Part shown: piece after piece, positions 48,174 through 57,443 of the stretch
Numbering within the stretch: position 1 is the stretch's first letter
Layout: every line of letters begins with the position of its first letter
From: Pseudodesulfovibrio alkaliphilus
GTDB taxonomy: Bacteria > Desulfobacterota > Desulfovibrionia > Desulfovibrionales > Desulfovibrionaceae
Assembly (NCBI RefSeq): GCF_009729555.1
Contig: NZ_WODC01000006.1
Span: forward strand, 156,636 to 220,635
Direction of reading: 5' to 3'
Length of the DNA stretch: 64,000 bases
Translations under genes and position numbers: made by a program
The notes under the pieces: model-generated
Told to the model about the DNA's origin: nothing
The model's database searches: none
Seen by the model: only the letters and a program-made list of their open reading frames with translations

Positions 48174-49376
48174 ATGAACAAAAAGCAGGAAAGTCGCATT
48201 GTCTGGATTGCAGCCATGATTCAGTTGATTAATATTATTGATTTTATGATGGTTATGCCGTTGGGACCGGACATATCAAAGGATCTGCCGGTCACCAATT
48301 CGGAAATCGGCATCATCTGCGGGTGCTACACTTTGGCGGTCGGAATATCGGGTATTGTTTGCGCAAAATTCCTGGACCGATTCGATAGAAAGCATGTTGC
48401 TCTCGTCACCGTGTTCGGTCTTTCCCTGGCAACATTAGGGGCGACTTTTTGCTGGGATTTGACAACGCTGATCGGGGCACGAGTGCTGGCGGGAATATTC
48501 GGAGGGCCGGCAGCTGCCATTGCTTTCTCCATTGTCTGCGATGTTGTCCCTCCCGAACGGAGAGGAAAGGCAATGGCCATCGTCATGGGGACATTTTCTG
48601 TGTCGGCTGTGGCGGCCATTCCCTTTGGGCTTGAACTGGCAGAAAAAGGCTCTTGGCGGACGCCTTTTTATGCCATATCCATCCTTGGTTTCATTTTGCT
48701 CTGGCTCATCTTCCGCTTTACTCCCTCCTTGAGGGAGCACTTGAAGAGTGAGCGCCAGACGCTATCGCTGGCCAAGCTGTTCTTTAACGGCAAGTTCCTG
48801 CTGGCATTCATGATGATGGCAACGGCGATGATTTCATCATATGCGATTATCCCGAACATTTCAGCGTACTTTCAACTCAACCTTGGGTATCCCCGGTCGT
48901 CGCTTGGCTTCTTGTACCTCGTCGGCGGGCTTTTCAGTCTTGTTTTGATCCAGATCGGGGGCAGGGCTTCGGACAAGATCGGCCCGATTCCGACCAACAT
49001 TCTGGGAACAATTTTGCTGGTGGTCTTCCTGTATGATGGATTTATGCACCAGCCGACATCCTCTCTTGTGGTTGTGTTCAGCATGTTCATGGGGATGCAC
49101 TGCTTCAGGAACATTTCGGCCACTACCGAGGCGTCCAAGATGCCAAAACCCCACGAGCGAGCTGCTTTCATGTCTCTGCTCTCCTCCATGCAACACCTTG
49201 GCAACGGGATAGGTGCCTTCCTGGCCTCTGCAATCCTGACGACCAGTTCGGAGGGTGACTTGGTTAACATGAAATGGGTGGGCCTTTTATCGATAGTCAT
49301 GGCTTTGATCCAGCCGCTTATCCTCATCATAATCAGCCAAGGCAACACTCTCCGAAAGGAGCCGGTCACAGCATGA
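48174..49376 (+). CDS. MFS transporter (drug:H+ antiporter-like)
   Basis: 400 residues, 12 predicted helices. MFS motif A-like DRFDRKHVALV after TM2 (~68-78) and the repeated GGRASDKIGPIP after TM8. Resembles efflux members of the AraJ/YdhP type. ATG 48174 has CAAGGAA upstream. It is regulated with the MarR gene; such pairs usually give efflux induced by aromatic or phenolic compounds. Low-GC and less codon-biased than flanking genes. It converges with the glycan operon. Confidence 0.87.
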   Translation: MNKKQESRIVWIAAMIQLINIIDFMMVMPLGPDISKDLPVTNSEIGIICGCYTLAVGISGIVCAKFLDRFDRKHVALVTVFGLSLATLGATFCWDLTTLIGARVLAGIFGGPAAAIAFSIVCDVVPPERRGKAMAIVMGTFSVSAVAAIPFGLELAEKGSWRTPFYAISILGFILLWLIFRFTPSLREHLKSERQTLSLAKLFFNGKFLLAFMMMATAMISSYAIIPNISAYFQLNLGYPRSSLGFLYLVGGLFSLVLIQIGGRASDKIGPIPTNILGTILLVVFLYDGFMHQPTSSLVVVFSMFMGMHCFRNISATTEASKMPKPHERAAFMSLLSSMQHLGNGIGAFLASAILTTSSEGDLVNMKWVGLLSIVMALIQPLILIIISQGNTLRKEPVTA

Positions 49377-49464
49377 CGGTCAAATTGCGTCGAACGTAAA
49401 ACCATCGCGCTATCTGTCTGATAGCCGGGAAAAGCCATGTAGTGAAGTGGTCGCGTCTGGTTCG

Positions 49465-50691
49465 TCAATGGATTTCGAGTATAGGGATAGGCGTGACGAA
49501 CCTGCCGCCCCAGTCCTCGATGTAGGCGTGCTGATGCATGATTTCTTCCTGTATGTTCCAGGGAAGAATGATGATGTAGTCGGGGCGTTCCGTCTTGATC
49601 ACATCGGGAGCCAGGACCGGAATATGGCTGCCGGGCAGAAAGAGGCCCTGTTTGTATGGCGAGGCGTCGGCGCAGAAGGAGATGAGATCGTTCTTGATGC
49701 CGCAGTAGTTGAGCAAGGTGTTCCCCTTGGCCGCTGCCCCGTATCCAGCCACCTTTTTGCCGTTTTCCTTCTGGGCGAGAAGAAAGCGTAGCAGGTTCGC
49801 CTTGACTGTGTCCGCCTTTGCTTGAAAGCCCGTGTAGTATTCCAGAGTTTTCATGCCGCGCCGGGCCTCCTCGTCGAGGATGGCGGAAATGGCTTTCGTC
49901 AACGGTCGTGCTGTCTCCTCGGCATTGCGGGCGAAGATTCTTAAGGAACCACCGTGAGTGGGTAGCTGCTCAACGTCGAACACAGTCAGGCCGTTTTCAG
50001 TGAAGATGGTGTTCACTGATGTCAGCGAAAGATAGGAAAAGTGTTCGTGGTAGATGGTGTCGAATTGGGAATGCTCAACCAGTTGCATAAGGTGGGGAAA
50101 TTCCATTGTTATGGTCCCGCCCGGCTTGAGCGCTATTTTCAGTCCGTTAACGAAGTCGTTAATGTTCGGTACATGTGCCAGGACGTTGTTGCCAAGCAGA
50201 AGATCAGCTTTTCCGTCGCTTTCGACAAAGCGTCTGGCGAAATCAGAGCTGAAAAAAAACTGACGAGTATCAATGCCTTTTTTGAGGGCTTCAGCTGCGG
50301 TTCCAGCAGTGGGCTCAATGCCGATGCAGGGAACCCCCTTCTTCGCGAACCACTGAAGCAGATACCCGTCGTTGGACGCGATTTCCACGATCAGCGAGTT
50401 TTGGTCGAGGGCGAACCTCTTCTCGGCCATGTCGACATATTTACGGGCATGCTCGACCCAGGATGCCGAAATGGATGAGAAGTAGACGTACTCGTCGGAA
50501 AAGATGTCCTGGGATTTTTTGTATTCGTCCACCTGAACGAGGAAGCACTTTGGGCAGACGTAGAGCTTGAGTGGGAAATACGTCTCAGGCTCGTCGAGTT
50601 GCTCGCGAGTGAGAAAGGAATTGGACGGGGGCTGGTTGACGAGGTCGATGAAGACATCGCCCAATCGTGTCTGGCAGTGGCGGCAGTTCAT
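49465..50691 (-). CDS. SAM-dependent sugar C-methyltransferase
   Basis: 408 residues: N-terminal zinc-binding domain (MNCRHCQTRL and YVCPKCFLVQVDEY, residues 3-55), central SAM-binding domain (VEIASNDGYLLQWFAKKGV ~104-122), and the C-terminal domain with AGYGAAAKGNTLLNYCG (~320-336). This three-part form is that of NDP-4-keto-6-deoxysugar 3-C-methyltransferases (TylC3/NovU type). Its gene overlaps the sulfotransferase gene by 4 bp. Most likely methylates C3 of the CDP-6-deoxy-4-ketohexose made by the neighbours. Confidence 0.87.
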   Translation of the reverse strand: MNCRHCQTRLGDVFIDLVNQPPSNSFLTREQLDEPETYFPLKLYVCPKCFLVQVDEYKKSQDIFSDEYVYFSSISASWVEHARKYVDMAEKRFALDQNSLIVEIASNDGYLLQWFAKKGVPCIGIEPTAGTAAEALKKGIDTRQFFFSSDFARRFVESDGKADLLLGNNVLAHVPNINDFVNGLKIALKPGGTITMEFPHLMQLVEHSQFDTIYHEHFSYLSLTSVNTIFTENGLTVFDVEQLPTHGGSLRIFARNAEETARPLTKAISAILDEEARRGMKTLEYYTGFQAKADTVKANLLRFLLAQKENGKKVAGYGAAAKGNTLLNYCGIKNDLISFCADASPYKQGLFLPGSHIPVLAPDVIKTERPDYIIILPWNIQEEIMHQHAYIEDWGGRFVTPIPILEIH

Positions 50692-51473
50692 GGCTTATGC
50701 GTGACTCCTATGAGCGAGAAATCGATGTCTTTGAAATATCCAGCCATTCTGGATATCTTCTCGACCTGTTTGTCGCTGAGGCAAGCCTTTCCTCTGCCTG
50801 TCCGACCGACATTGAAGTTCGACCGCTTCTTGTCCTTCTCTATGAGGGCGATCGCTCCGGCGATTTTCTCACCCGAGGTCTGGATAGCATAGAATCCGCA
50901 GATTTCCTGAATGGTTTTTGGCTTGTCCGACATGACCTGCTCGTAGCTTGTCAGGTATATGTCAAGTGCATTGTTTTCGCGCACACGGTGCCAGGAGGCG
51001 AAAAATTCGATATACCAGGGTACGAGCATGTCGATTATCACATCCAGTTGTTGTTCCTGGGGCATGGCGCGATAGATGTCTTTCATGTGGGAGATGGCGA
51101 ATACGGGAGTGTGGACACAATGGTCTCTCAGGCTTGCCACGACGTCGAAGATGTTGCGCACCAGCACGACGGGTCTGATCCCGCATTGTTGCATCACCTC
51201 GATGTTCTGGTCCTTGGCCTTCATGTGCATGCGGCTTGAGATGCCGTTGAAGGCCTGGTCTATCAAGGCCGGGAAATAGATGTCCTGCTCGTCGTTTTTA
51301 ACCCCTACGCAGATCTCTTCGGTTTTGTAACCGCTGATCTCCGCCAGTACGTTGCGGAGAAATGTGGAGCCGCTTTTGGGGAAGCAGGCGATGAAGATGC
51401 GTTCGTTGGAATGTGAAGAGAGGGCGGCGGTGATGGTATAGAGTCTTTTCAGGAGGCTTTTAGTCGGGTGCAT
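50688..51473 (-). CDS. PAPS-dependent sulfotransferase
   Basis: 261 residues. The PAPS 5'-phosphosulfate loop is IACFPKSGSTFLRN (~28-41) and the 3'-phosphate motif is VLVRNIFDVVASLRD (~125). The remaining fold fits the sulfotransferase family; the acceptor is unknown but its place in a glycan operon suggests sugar sulfation. ATG 51473 overlaps the rfbC-like gene by 14 bp; an upstream in-frame ATG at 51521 gives a longer overlap and is less likely. It overlaps the methyltransferase gene by 4 bp. Confidence 0.85.
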   Translation of the reverse strand: MHPTKSLLKRLYTITAALSSHSNERIFIACFPKSGSTFLRNVLAEISGYKTEEICVGVKNDEQDIYFPALIDQAFNGISSRMHMKAKDQNIEVMQQCGIRPVVLVRNIFDVVASLRDHCVHTPVFAISHMKDIYRAMPQEQQLDVIIDMLVPWYIEFFASWHRVRENNALDIYLTSYEQVMSDKPKTIQEICGFYAIQTSGEKIAGAIALIEKDKKRSNFNVGRTGRGKACLSDKQVEKISRMAGYFKDIDFSLIGVTHKP

Positions 51474-52020
51474 TGTTGGTCCTTTTGCATGCGTCTGATA
51501 TGTTTTTGAACTGCATGTCACGGGTTGACATATCCGTTACGGGCAGCGGCCACACGATGGCGATGGCAGGGTCGTCGAAGCGGACGCCATCTTCACTTTC
51601 TGGAACGTAGTATTCCGTGTGGCAATAGAGCAATTCAGTGTCCGGTTCAAGCGCCTGGAAGCCGTGGGCAAATCCCTCGGGGATGTACATGGCCCTGAAG
51701 TTGTCGGGAGTCAATATCTCTGCATGCCATTTGAGGTACGATGGTGAATGCGGGCGAAGGTCCACGGCAACGTCGAAGCAGGCTCCGCGAATGCAGCGGA
51801 TGATCTTGAGTTCAGCATGGGGCGGGTTCTGAAAGTGCATTCCCCGAATGGCTCCTTTGGCGCGGGTGAGCGAAAGGTTGATCTGCGCAATGGGTTTTTC
51901 CAGACCGATTTCGGCGAGCTCTCGGGCGCAGAAAAGGCGGGCAAACCGGCCGCGATGGTCGCTGACGGGTTCGGATTCGAGGACGTAGAGCCCCTCTATT
52001 TCTGTGCTGATTCTTTTCAT
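51460..52020 (-). CDS. rfbC: NDP-4-keto-6-deoxyhexose 3,5-epimerase (RmlC/RfbC-like)
   Basis: 186 residues, cupin fold. Catalytic His in IRGMHFQNP (~63) with Asp in DVAVDLRPHSPSY (~84), and the conserved IPEGFAHGFQAL and LYCHTEYYVP blocks (the latter with Tyr). Known family members act on dTDP sugars; in this operon the substrate is probably CDP-4-keto-6-deoxyglucose. Start 52020 is within the end of rfbG (1-bp overlap), which argues against a longer frame opening further upstream. Confidence 0.87.
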   Translation of the reverse strand: MKRISTEIEGLYVLESEPVSDHRGRFARLFCARELAEIGLEKPIAQINLSLTRAKGAIRGMHFQNPPHAELKIIRCIRGACFDVAVDLRPHSPSYLKWHAEILTPDNFRAMYIPEGFAHGFQALEPDTELLYCHTEYYVPESEDGVRFDDPAIAIVWPLPVTDMSTRDMQFKNISDACKRTNNAPD

Positions 52021-53072
52021 CAGAGATTCTCGAAGGCTTCGATTTGATTCAGGGTCAAGGCCGCGCAGTCTGCTCCCGTGGACCATGCCTTGTACCAGGC
52101 GATGGTCCAGTCCAGGGCTGTGGAGAAATCGGATTTTGGCTTCCAGTCCAGGAGCAGGTTGGCCTTGGAGCAGTCGAGCCTGAGCAGCGTGGGTTCGTGG
52201 GGATGGGTATGCGTGTCCGGGCGGGAAGAGGCCTCTTCCCCCCATTTTTCGCCAAAGGTCGTGACCACCTCCCCGACTGTGCGGGTGGACTCGTCGGCCG
52301 GACCAAAGTTCCAGCCGCCACCGAAATCCTGGCCTTTTTCCAACAGTCGCCGAGCCAGCAGCAGATATCCTGACAGCGGTTCGAGCACATGCTGCCAAGG
52401 GCGTGTCGCCTGCGGCGAGCGGATGCAGACGGGTTCACCCCGGGTAAAGGATCGGACCATGTCCGGTATGAGCCGGTCCTCTGCGAAGTCGCCCCCGCCG
52501 ATGACGTTTCCTGCGCGGACGGAAGCCACTGCGGTCCCGCTGTTTTTGAAATAGCTTCTGATGAACGAGGCTGTAACCAGCTCGGCGCACCCCTTGCTGG
52601 CGGAGTAAGGGTCGTGCCCGCCCATGGGGTCGTTTTCCCGGTAGCCCCATACCCACTCACGATTTTCGTAGCACTTGTCGCTGGTTACGATGACGACTGC
52701 CTTGACCTTGTCAGTCTTTCGGACGGCATCCAATAGGTTGGCCGTACCCATGACGTTGGTGTCAAAGGTTTCCAGCGGCGCCTTGTACGATGGGCGGACC
52801 AATGCCTGAGCTGCCATGTGGATAACGATATCCGGTGCGAAGCCCGCTATTGCAGAGGTTATCTCTTCCCGGTTGCGGATGTCGCCGCCCAAGCGGGTTA
52901 CCGCAGACCCGACGTCGGCCAATTGGTAAAGAGAGGGCGAGGTGTGCGGGGGCAGGGCAAAGGCGCCAACCTGCGCCCCCATTTTTTTGAGCCACAGGGC
53001 AAGCCATCCCCCCTTGAACCCGGTATCGCCGGTCAGGAAGATTTTCTTTCCGTTGAAAAACCCGTCGAACAT
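52020..53072 (-). CDS. rfbG: CDP-glucose 4,6-dehydratase
   Basis: 350 residues, extended short-chain dehydrogenase fold. NAD-binding TGDTGFKGGWL (~14-24), catalytic Tyr and Lys in DPYSASKG (~155), VTSDKCYENREW and the family block RPWQHVLEPLSGYL. It converts CDP-glucose to CDP-4-keto-6-deoxyglucose. It lies 6 bp after the cytidylyltransferase gene. This set of RfbF and RfbG is the entry to CDP-dideoxy or branched hexoses. Confidence 0.95.
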   Translation of the reverse strand: MFDGFFNGKKIFLTGDTGFKGGWLALWLKKMGAQVGAFALPPHTSPSLYQLADVGSAVTRLGGDIRNREEITSAIAGFAPDIVIHMAAQALVRPSYKAPLETFDTNVMGTANLLDAVRKTDKVKAVVIVTSDKCYENREWVWGYRENDPMGGHDPYSASKGCAELVTASFIRSYFKNSGTAVASVRAGNVIGGGDFAEDRLIPDMVRSFTRGEPVCIRSPQATRPWQHVLEPLSGYLLLARRLLEKGQDFGGGWNFGPADESTRTVGEVVTTFGEKWGEEASSRPDTHTHPHEPTLLRLDCSKANLLLDWKPKSDFSTALDWTIAWYKAWSTGADCAALTLNQIEAFENL

Positions 53073-53078
53073 ACTGTC

Positions 53079-53858
53079 CTACCAGACTTTCCATGGAGCC
53101 TTGCCCTGGCTCCAGATCTTGTTCAGATGTTCAGTATCGCGCAGGGTGTCCATGCAGCCCCAATAGCCGCTGTGCCGATAGACCATAAGTTCGCCTTTGT
53201 GCGCGAGTTCTTCCAACGGCCCGTATTCCAGATCGCAGTCCTCATCCGGGTTCAGATGGTCGAAGACCCGGCGGTTGAAGACGAAGTAGCCGCCGTTGAT
53301 CAACTCCCTGGTGGCGTGCTCGGGTTTTTCCTGAAAGGAGAGAACCCGGTCGCCCTTGGTCTTCAGTTCGCCGAACCGCTGGGCCGGATTGATGCCGGTG
53401 ACGGTGACCATCTTGCCGTGGGACTTGTGGAACTCGATGCAGTTGTTGATGTCCACATTGGCGACGCCGTCGCCGTAGGTGAGCAGGAAGGTGTCGCCCT
53501 TGACATACTTCTCCATGCGCTTGATGCGTCCGCCCTTGAGAGTGGATAATCCTGTGTCGGACATGGTGATCCGCCAATCTGCCTCTTCGTGGCACCCGTG
53601 CATGCAGACGCTTTCCGGCTTGCCGAGTTGGAGGGTGATGTCGTTGTTCATCCATTCATAGTTGACAAAATAGTCACGGATCATTTCACCCTTGTATCCG
53701 AGTGGGAGCAGGAAGTCCTTGTGGCCATAGTGTGCATAGGTTTTCATGATGTGCCAGAGGATCGGCCTGGGGCCGATGTTTACCATGGGCTTGGGGCGAA
53801 ATTCTGTTTCTTCCCTGAGCCGGGTTCCGAGCCCTCCGCAGAGTATGATTACTTCCAT
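53079..53858 (-). CDS. rfbF: Glucose-1-phosphate cytidylyltransferase
   Basis: 259 residues: nucleotidyltransferase with LCGGLGTRLREET (~6-18), RPKPMV with Lys, TYGDGVANVDI (~126) and DEDCDLEYGPLEEL. It makes CDP-glucose from glucose-1-phosphate and CTP. First gene of the operon on the minus strand; ATG 53858 has AAGGATA upstream. Confidence 0.95.
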   Translation of the reverse strand: MEVIILCGGLGTRLREETEFRPKPMVNIGPRPILWHIMKTYAHYGHKDFLLPLGYKGEMIRDYFVNYEWMNNDITLQLGKPESVCMHGCHEEADWRITMSDTGLSTLKGGRIKRMEKYVKGDTFLLTYGDGVANVDINNCIEFHKSHGKMVTVTGINPAQRFGELKTKGDRVLSFQEKPEHATRELINGGYFVFNRRVFDHLNPDEDCDLEYGPLEELAHKGELMVYRHSGYWGCMDTLRDTEHLNKIWSQGKAPWKVW

Positions 53859-54334
53859 GAATATTATCCTTGAATCGCCTGTTTTCTACTGTCTGGATTC
53901 CTATAACCAATCCAGGACATGCAGGACAATGCCTCACCCCGTGATATCCAGGAATCCGATGAGGTAGTATCGGTTTATGGCCGGAATGTCGATGGCCGGG
54001 TTCCTGCCAAACGCTTCCTGCCCGACGAATATCTTTCCGTTGCGTAGCGTCTCTGTTCTGTTTCATGCGGTTGGCATCGATAGCGCCGCATGGCAGGATG
54101 ATCGGTCTGGCATTCCGAATCGAATATATTGGCGGCTTCTGGCGCAAATATATGGGTTCTTGGCGGGTCAGAAGCCGATGCAGACGAGTATCCTCCTGTT
54201 TCCTTTGGCACAGGCATGTGCCTCCTTTTCTGTCAAACTCTCCCGGAGGAAGAAGCTGGAAACTCCACTGCGCCCGACAGGATTGTCGCTCCGCACAAGG
54301 GGAGCCCATGATTCACCCCTTAGACTCAGATTTT
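53859..54334. other. Gap upstream of the CDP-hexose operon
   Basis: 476 bp between rfbF and the epimerase gene. Short overlapping frames on both strands show no domain. A weak GG-N10-GC-like match (minus strand, near 54190) is not convincing. No terminator was seen. Nothing else recognised. Confidence 0.5.
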
Positions 54335-55216
54335 TCACGCCCCCCGGCCCTCGTTGGATCGCACATGCGACTGAGCTTCGAGTATCATGTTCAATTTTCG
54401 GGAATCGCCCCAAAAGCGGAAAGGCTCGTAGTCTGGATAAGGGTAGTGGCCGAGGTTGAGAGCGATGGAACCGTTTTGCGCCCTGATATACTCCTCGACG
54501 AGCTGCAGGACGGTTTTGCGCTCTCCGCTGCATACGTTGATGATTCCTGAGAACGTCCTTTGCGTGACAATCGAAACAAGGTGGTTGGCAAGTTGTTTGA
54601 CCGGCAGATAGTCCCGAATCTGCTGGCCGCCGGACATGTTGAAGTTTGTATCTCCCGCATCCAGTGCGGTCTGGAGTTGCGCAAACAGCGAGCGAGGATT
54701 CTGGCCTTCGCCGAAGGTGTAGAACAGGCGGGCCCATTGGAAGACGCAGCCTTGCTTCGGGGCTAGCTTCGAGAGGGATTCAAACAGGAGTTTTTTTGCC
54801 TGAGCATAGCATGTGGGCGGGGCTGTTTCCATGTCCTCAGACAACTCGCCCTCGGCCATGCCGTATTCCAGGCATGTTCCGGTCACCAGCAGATGCCTGA
54901 GACCTCCAGTGATCATTGAGCCAAGTAATGCCCTGTCAGCCGGAAGATTGCGCGTAAGGTGAAAATCTTCATTATAGTTGGGAAGGCCGTGCCATGCAAG
55001 ATGGATCATGGCGTCGGGCGAGCCCAGGGTCGTGAAAGGCGAAGGCGGCGGATCAAAGATGTCAAGCCGTCGCCACTCGACATCGGCGCTCCAGGAGGGA
55101 ATGCCGACGCTGTCTTCGTTCCGGTAGGTGGCGATGACGGAAATCTTGTTTGCCAACAATGCCTGGACAAGATGGTTGCCGATAAAGCCGGTGGCACCTG
55201 TGACGAGAACTCGCAT
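54335..55216 (-). CDS. NAD-dependent epimerase/dehydratase (probable NDP-sugar 4-ketoreductase or epimerase)
   Basis: 293 residues, short-chain dehydrogenase. TGATGFIGNHL (~6-16) at the N-terminus, Ser/Thr in VTGTCLEYG (~113) and catalytic Tyr/Lys in CYAQAKK (~136). C-terminal substrate region has QIRDYLPVKQLANHLV. It may reduce the 4-keto group of the methylated CDP-hexose. It lies 13 bp after the next upstream gene (55230-56264), so they form one unit. Confidence 0.8.
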   Translation of the reverse strand: MRVLVTGATGFIGNHLVQALLANKISVIATYRNEDSVGIPSWSADVEWRRLDIFDPPPSPFTTLGSPDAMIHLAWHGLPNYNEDFHLTRNLPADRALLGSMITGGLRHLLVTGTCLEYGMAEGELSEDMETAPPTCYAQAKKLLFESLSKLAPKQGCVFQWARLFYTFGEGQNPRSLFAQLQTALDAGDTNFNMSGGQQIRDYLPVKQLANHLVSIVTQRTFSGIINVCSGERKTVLQLVEEYIRAQNGSIALNLGHYPYPDYEPFRFWGDSRKLNMILEAQSHVRSNEGRGA

Positions 55217-55229
55217 GTGTTTTTATCGG

Positions 55230-56264
55230 TCAGGCTTTCTGAATGATGCGGATGAGGTGCTCGTATTCGGCTAGATCCTCAGGACTGAGAAGGGCCAAGT
55301 TCTTTGCGTGTACTTTTTCGTTCAGCAGTTTTTGCCGCACCTTCTTGTCCGCGTTCATTTTTTTGTACTGCGATTTGTGGAAGGTTTTGTTCAGGAACGA
55401 GTTCCATTCGTTCAGAATGCGGTCCTGCAGGGATTTAATCGGTTTGTCTTGAAGCCAGTAAAGCGCCAGCGCTCCGTTGACATAAATCATGGCCCGCTCC
55501 TCGGAGATGCCGGAAAGCTCCATGAGATACTCTGCCACGGCCCTTTTGGTCGCTGCCACTTCGCCCGCATACCGCTCATGGGTGGCCAGCTTGAAGGGGC
55601 TGCAGTGGTATCGGCTGTCTTGGTCGTTGATGGAAGGGCCCGCTGCAGTGGCCTCGTAGGCGACTGGCAGGGTGGCGTGCTTGCCTGAGGCTGCCACCAT
55701 TAATACTATATATGTTTCCATTAGATAGTAGTTGACGATTTCCTCGGGCAGGTATCGGAAGACATCCTTCAGTGTCTGTGTACGCATGACGGAATAGAAG
55801 AGCGAGCGAAATCTGGCAAAAACCTGCAACAAGCGTTCGCCTGCCACTGGCGAATCGGTCGGCATGGAGAGGATGTCGTAATCAGTAGAGTAGACGACGG
55901 ATCTGTCAGGGTACTGACACCCGAAGGTCAGGCCCATGGCCGAGGCGTAATCAGGATTATCTTTCAGAAAGTCAATGCACCGTTTCGAACCGCTGAAGGA
56001 GTGGACCGAGTCGTCAGCGCACATGAACGCATAGGGCGTCTCTATGCGCTCCAGAACAGGCGCCTTCAGCTTGTGCGGGATGGGAGCTCCGGGGCAATGT
56101 ACGTAATCAACCCACGGAGTTTCCTTGGCAGCCATGCAGGGATTTCTGCTGGAGTCCACAATCAAAACGGGTGCGCCGAATCCTTTGTAGTGGGGAAGGA
56201 TGTTGGTTTCGATCAGATGATGTCTTTCATGGGTGGGGATAACGACTGTTACTAAACTGTCCAT
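55230..56264 (-). CDS. GT2-like glycosyltransferase (TIGR00180 type)
   Basis: 344 residues, opening with VTVVIPTHERHHLIETNI (~5-22), a GT-A Rossmann-type start, and later APYAFMCADDSVHSFSG-type (~78) whose Asp-Asp could serve as the DXD metal site. The C-terminal ~170 residues, rich in Lys, are not assigned. It probably transfers a sugar (perhaps the CDP-hexose) to a glycan or protein. ATG 56264 is the first start in frame. Confidence 0.75.
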   Translation of the reverse strand: MDSLVTVVIPTHERHHLIETNILPHYKGFGAPVLIVDSSRNPCMAAKETPWVDYVHCPGAPIPHKLKAPVLERIETPYAFMCADDSVHSFSGSKRCIDFLKDNPDYASAMGLTFGCQYPDRSVVYSTDYDILSMPTDSPVAGERLLQVFARFRSLFYSVMRTQTLKDVFRYLPEEIVNYYLMETYIVLMVAASGKHATLPVAYEATAAGPSINDQDSRYHCSPFKLATHERYAGEVAATKRAVAEYLMELSGISEERAMIYVNGALALYWLQDKPIKSLQDRILNEWNSFLNKTFHKSQYKKMNADKKVRQKLLNEKVHAKNLALLSPEDLAEYEHLIRIIQKA

Positions 56265-56885
56265 TTTCTATCCTGGCTGTCTCGTCAGCCCGACACCGAG
56301 GTTGGGCTGGTTATGGTATTGTTTTGTTTGCAATATTGATAAAGCAGGGCGCCATTGCAGGCTCACCATGTTCCATGGGCGGGCGGATGCCCAACCACAA
56401 AAAATTACCAACAATTATCGACAATGTCCAGTTGGCGGACGGTTGGCTGACAGGCTTGAGAGGCTCATCATTTGTCCCGGCAACCATGGCGGCACTGGCC
56501 TTTGCCCCGCAAGCAGACTTGTGTGTGACTCGCTGACCCCAGGGAGGGGGCAAATCACGCCGAAAGAAGACAATTGCGTAACTTGCCGGATAAAAAAGAA
56601 AAAGGGTTGCGGCCTGTTAGCCGCAACCCTTGATCATTCTGGTGCCGAAGAGAAGACTCGGAACTTCTTGCTTCCCGACGGCGCGGCAATGCTTTGATTT
56701 TATTTGTCTATTCTGTTTCGGCGTGTCCTTTGTGCATGGGGAATGACCTAGCATTTTGACCCGGCTTCAGCAAGGGGGAGTTGGTATTCCCTCAGATGTC
56801 TCAATCTGTGTTGGGTAAGAGCATTTTGGCAGGAGTTTCGTAGCAAAGGCTTTGTTTTCACCAAAAAAACAACAAAAACAACGCA
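56265..56885. other. Gap between glycosyltransferase gene and transposase remnant
   Basis: 621 bp. Contains the terminator at 56590-56631. Two overlapping short frames (56324-56536 plus, 56311-56553 minus) have no recognised domain. AT-rich parts at 56560-56610 and 56690-56880, with an A-rich stretch at 56860-56880. Perhaps the remains of the IS element end. Confidence 0.5.
56590..56631 (-). terminator. Rho-independent terminator for minus-strand transcription
   Basis: Perfect 11-bp stem (56602-56612 with 56621-56631), 8-nt loop; on the minus strand TTTTCTTTTTTA follows. It would stop transcripts from the transposase fragment or the upstream glycan operon. Confidence 0.85.
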
Positions 56886-57443
56886 CTATCGCTTGGAAAT
56901 CTGTAAGACCCCATTCGTGACTTCATAGCCAAAGGCCTGGAGTAATTGGACCTGCTGCTCTGACGGTTCCTCCAGCATTCTCACTGGCTTGTTCTTGCCT
57001 GTTTTCCAGCACAGGCAGGAGTGCAGCCTTTTCATACTTGCCATGACGCTTTCCGCGCTCATGTGGATGTTAGCCCTCGCGAGCTTGAGTTCGATGAGTC
57101 GCAGATAGCACAAGGCAGCCACGCAGGTCAGGATGTGGCACCTGATCTTGCTGTCGGTCTAGTGGCGGATGGGCTGGAGGCTAACCAGGTCGTCATCCTT
57201 GGTCTGCCTGAAAGCGTTTTCCACCATGTACCGGTCCAGACTGGCCCGCACGATTTGGTCCGTGCTCCAGTCCGCCCGATCCGTGATGATGATGTTCTTG
57301 CCAAAACGATCGATGTGGCGACCGATCCGGTAGTAGTTCTTGCGAAAGCCCAGGCCCAGCCTCTGGCCCTCTTTCGTGAATTCCAGGTCGTAGAGGTTCT
57401 TCGGCAGGTGAAGCTCGTCGCAAGCGGCATGATATCTCGACAT
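56886..57443 (-). pseudogene. IS1634/IS4-type transposase remnant, with internal amber stop
   Basis: C-terminal ~185 residues of a DDE transposase (family members ~550). Reading from 57443: TKEGQRLGLGFRKNYYRIGRH, then DRADWSTDQIVRASLDRYMVENAF with the catalytic Glu region, then LQPIRH. A TAG at 57159-57161 interrupts the expected H-W-T-D, so a TGG-to-TAG change. The frame continues (TDSKIRCHILTCVAALCYL) to 56886. The N-terminal part is missing. A decayed insertion element between two glycan gene sets. Confidence 0.85.

Noticed and set aside
53977..54459. 160-residue plus-strand frame between rfbF and the epimerase gene
   Set aside because: It overlaps the 3' end of the epimerase gene and has no domain or ribosome-binding site.
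56311..56553. Short overlapping frames on both strands (about 70-80 residues)
   Set aside because: No ribosome-binding site, no recognised family, and mutual overlap; left as unexplained gap.
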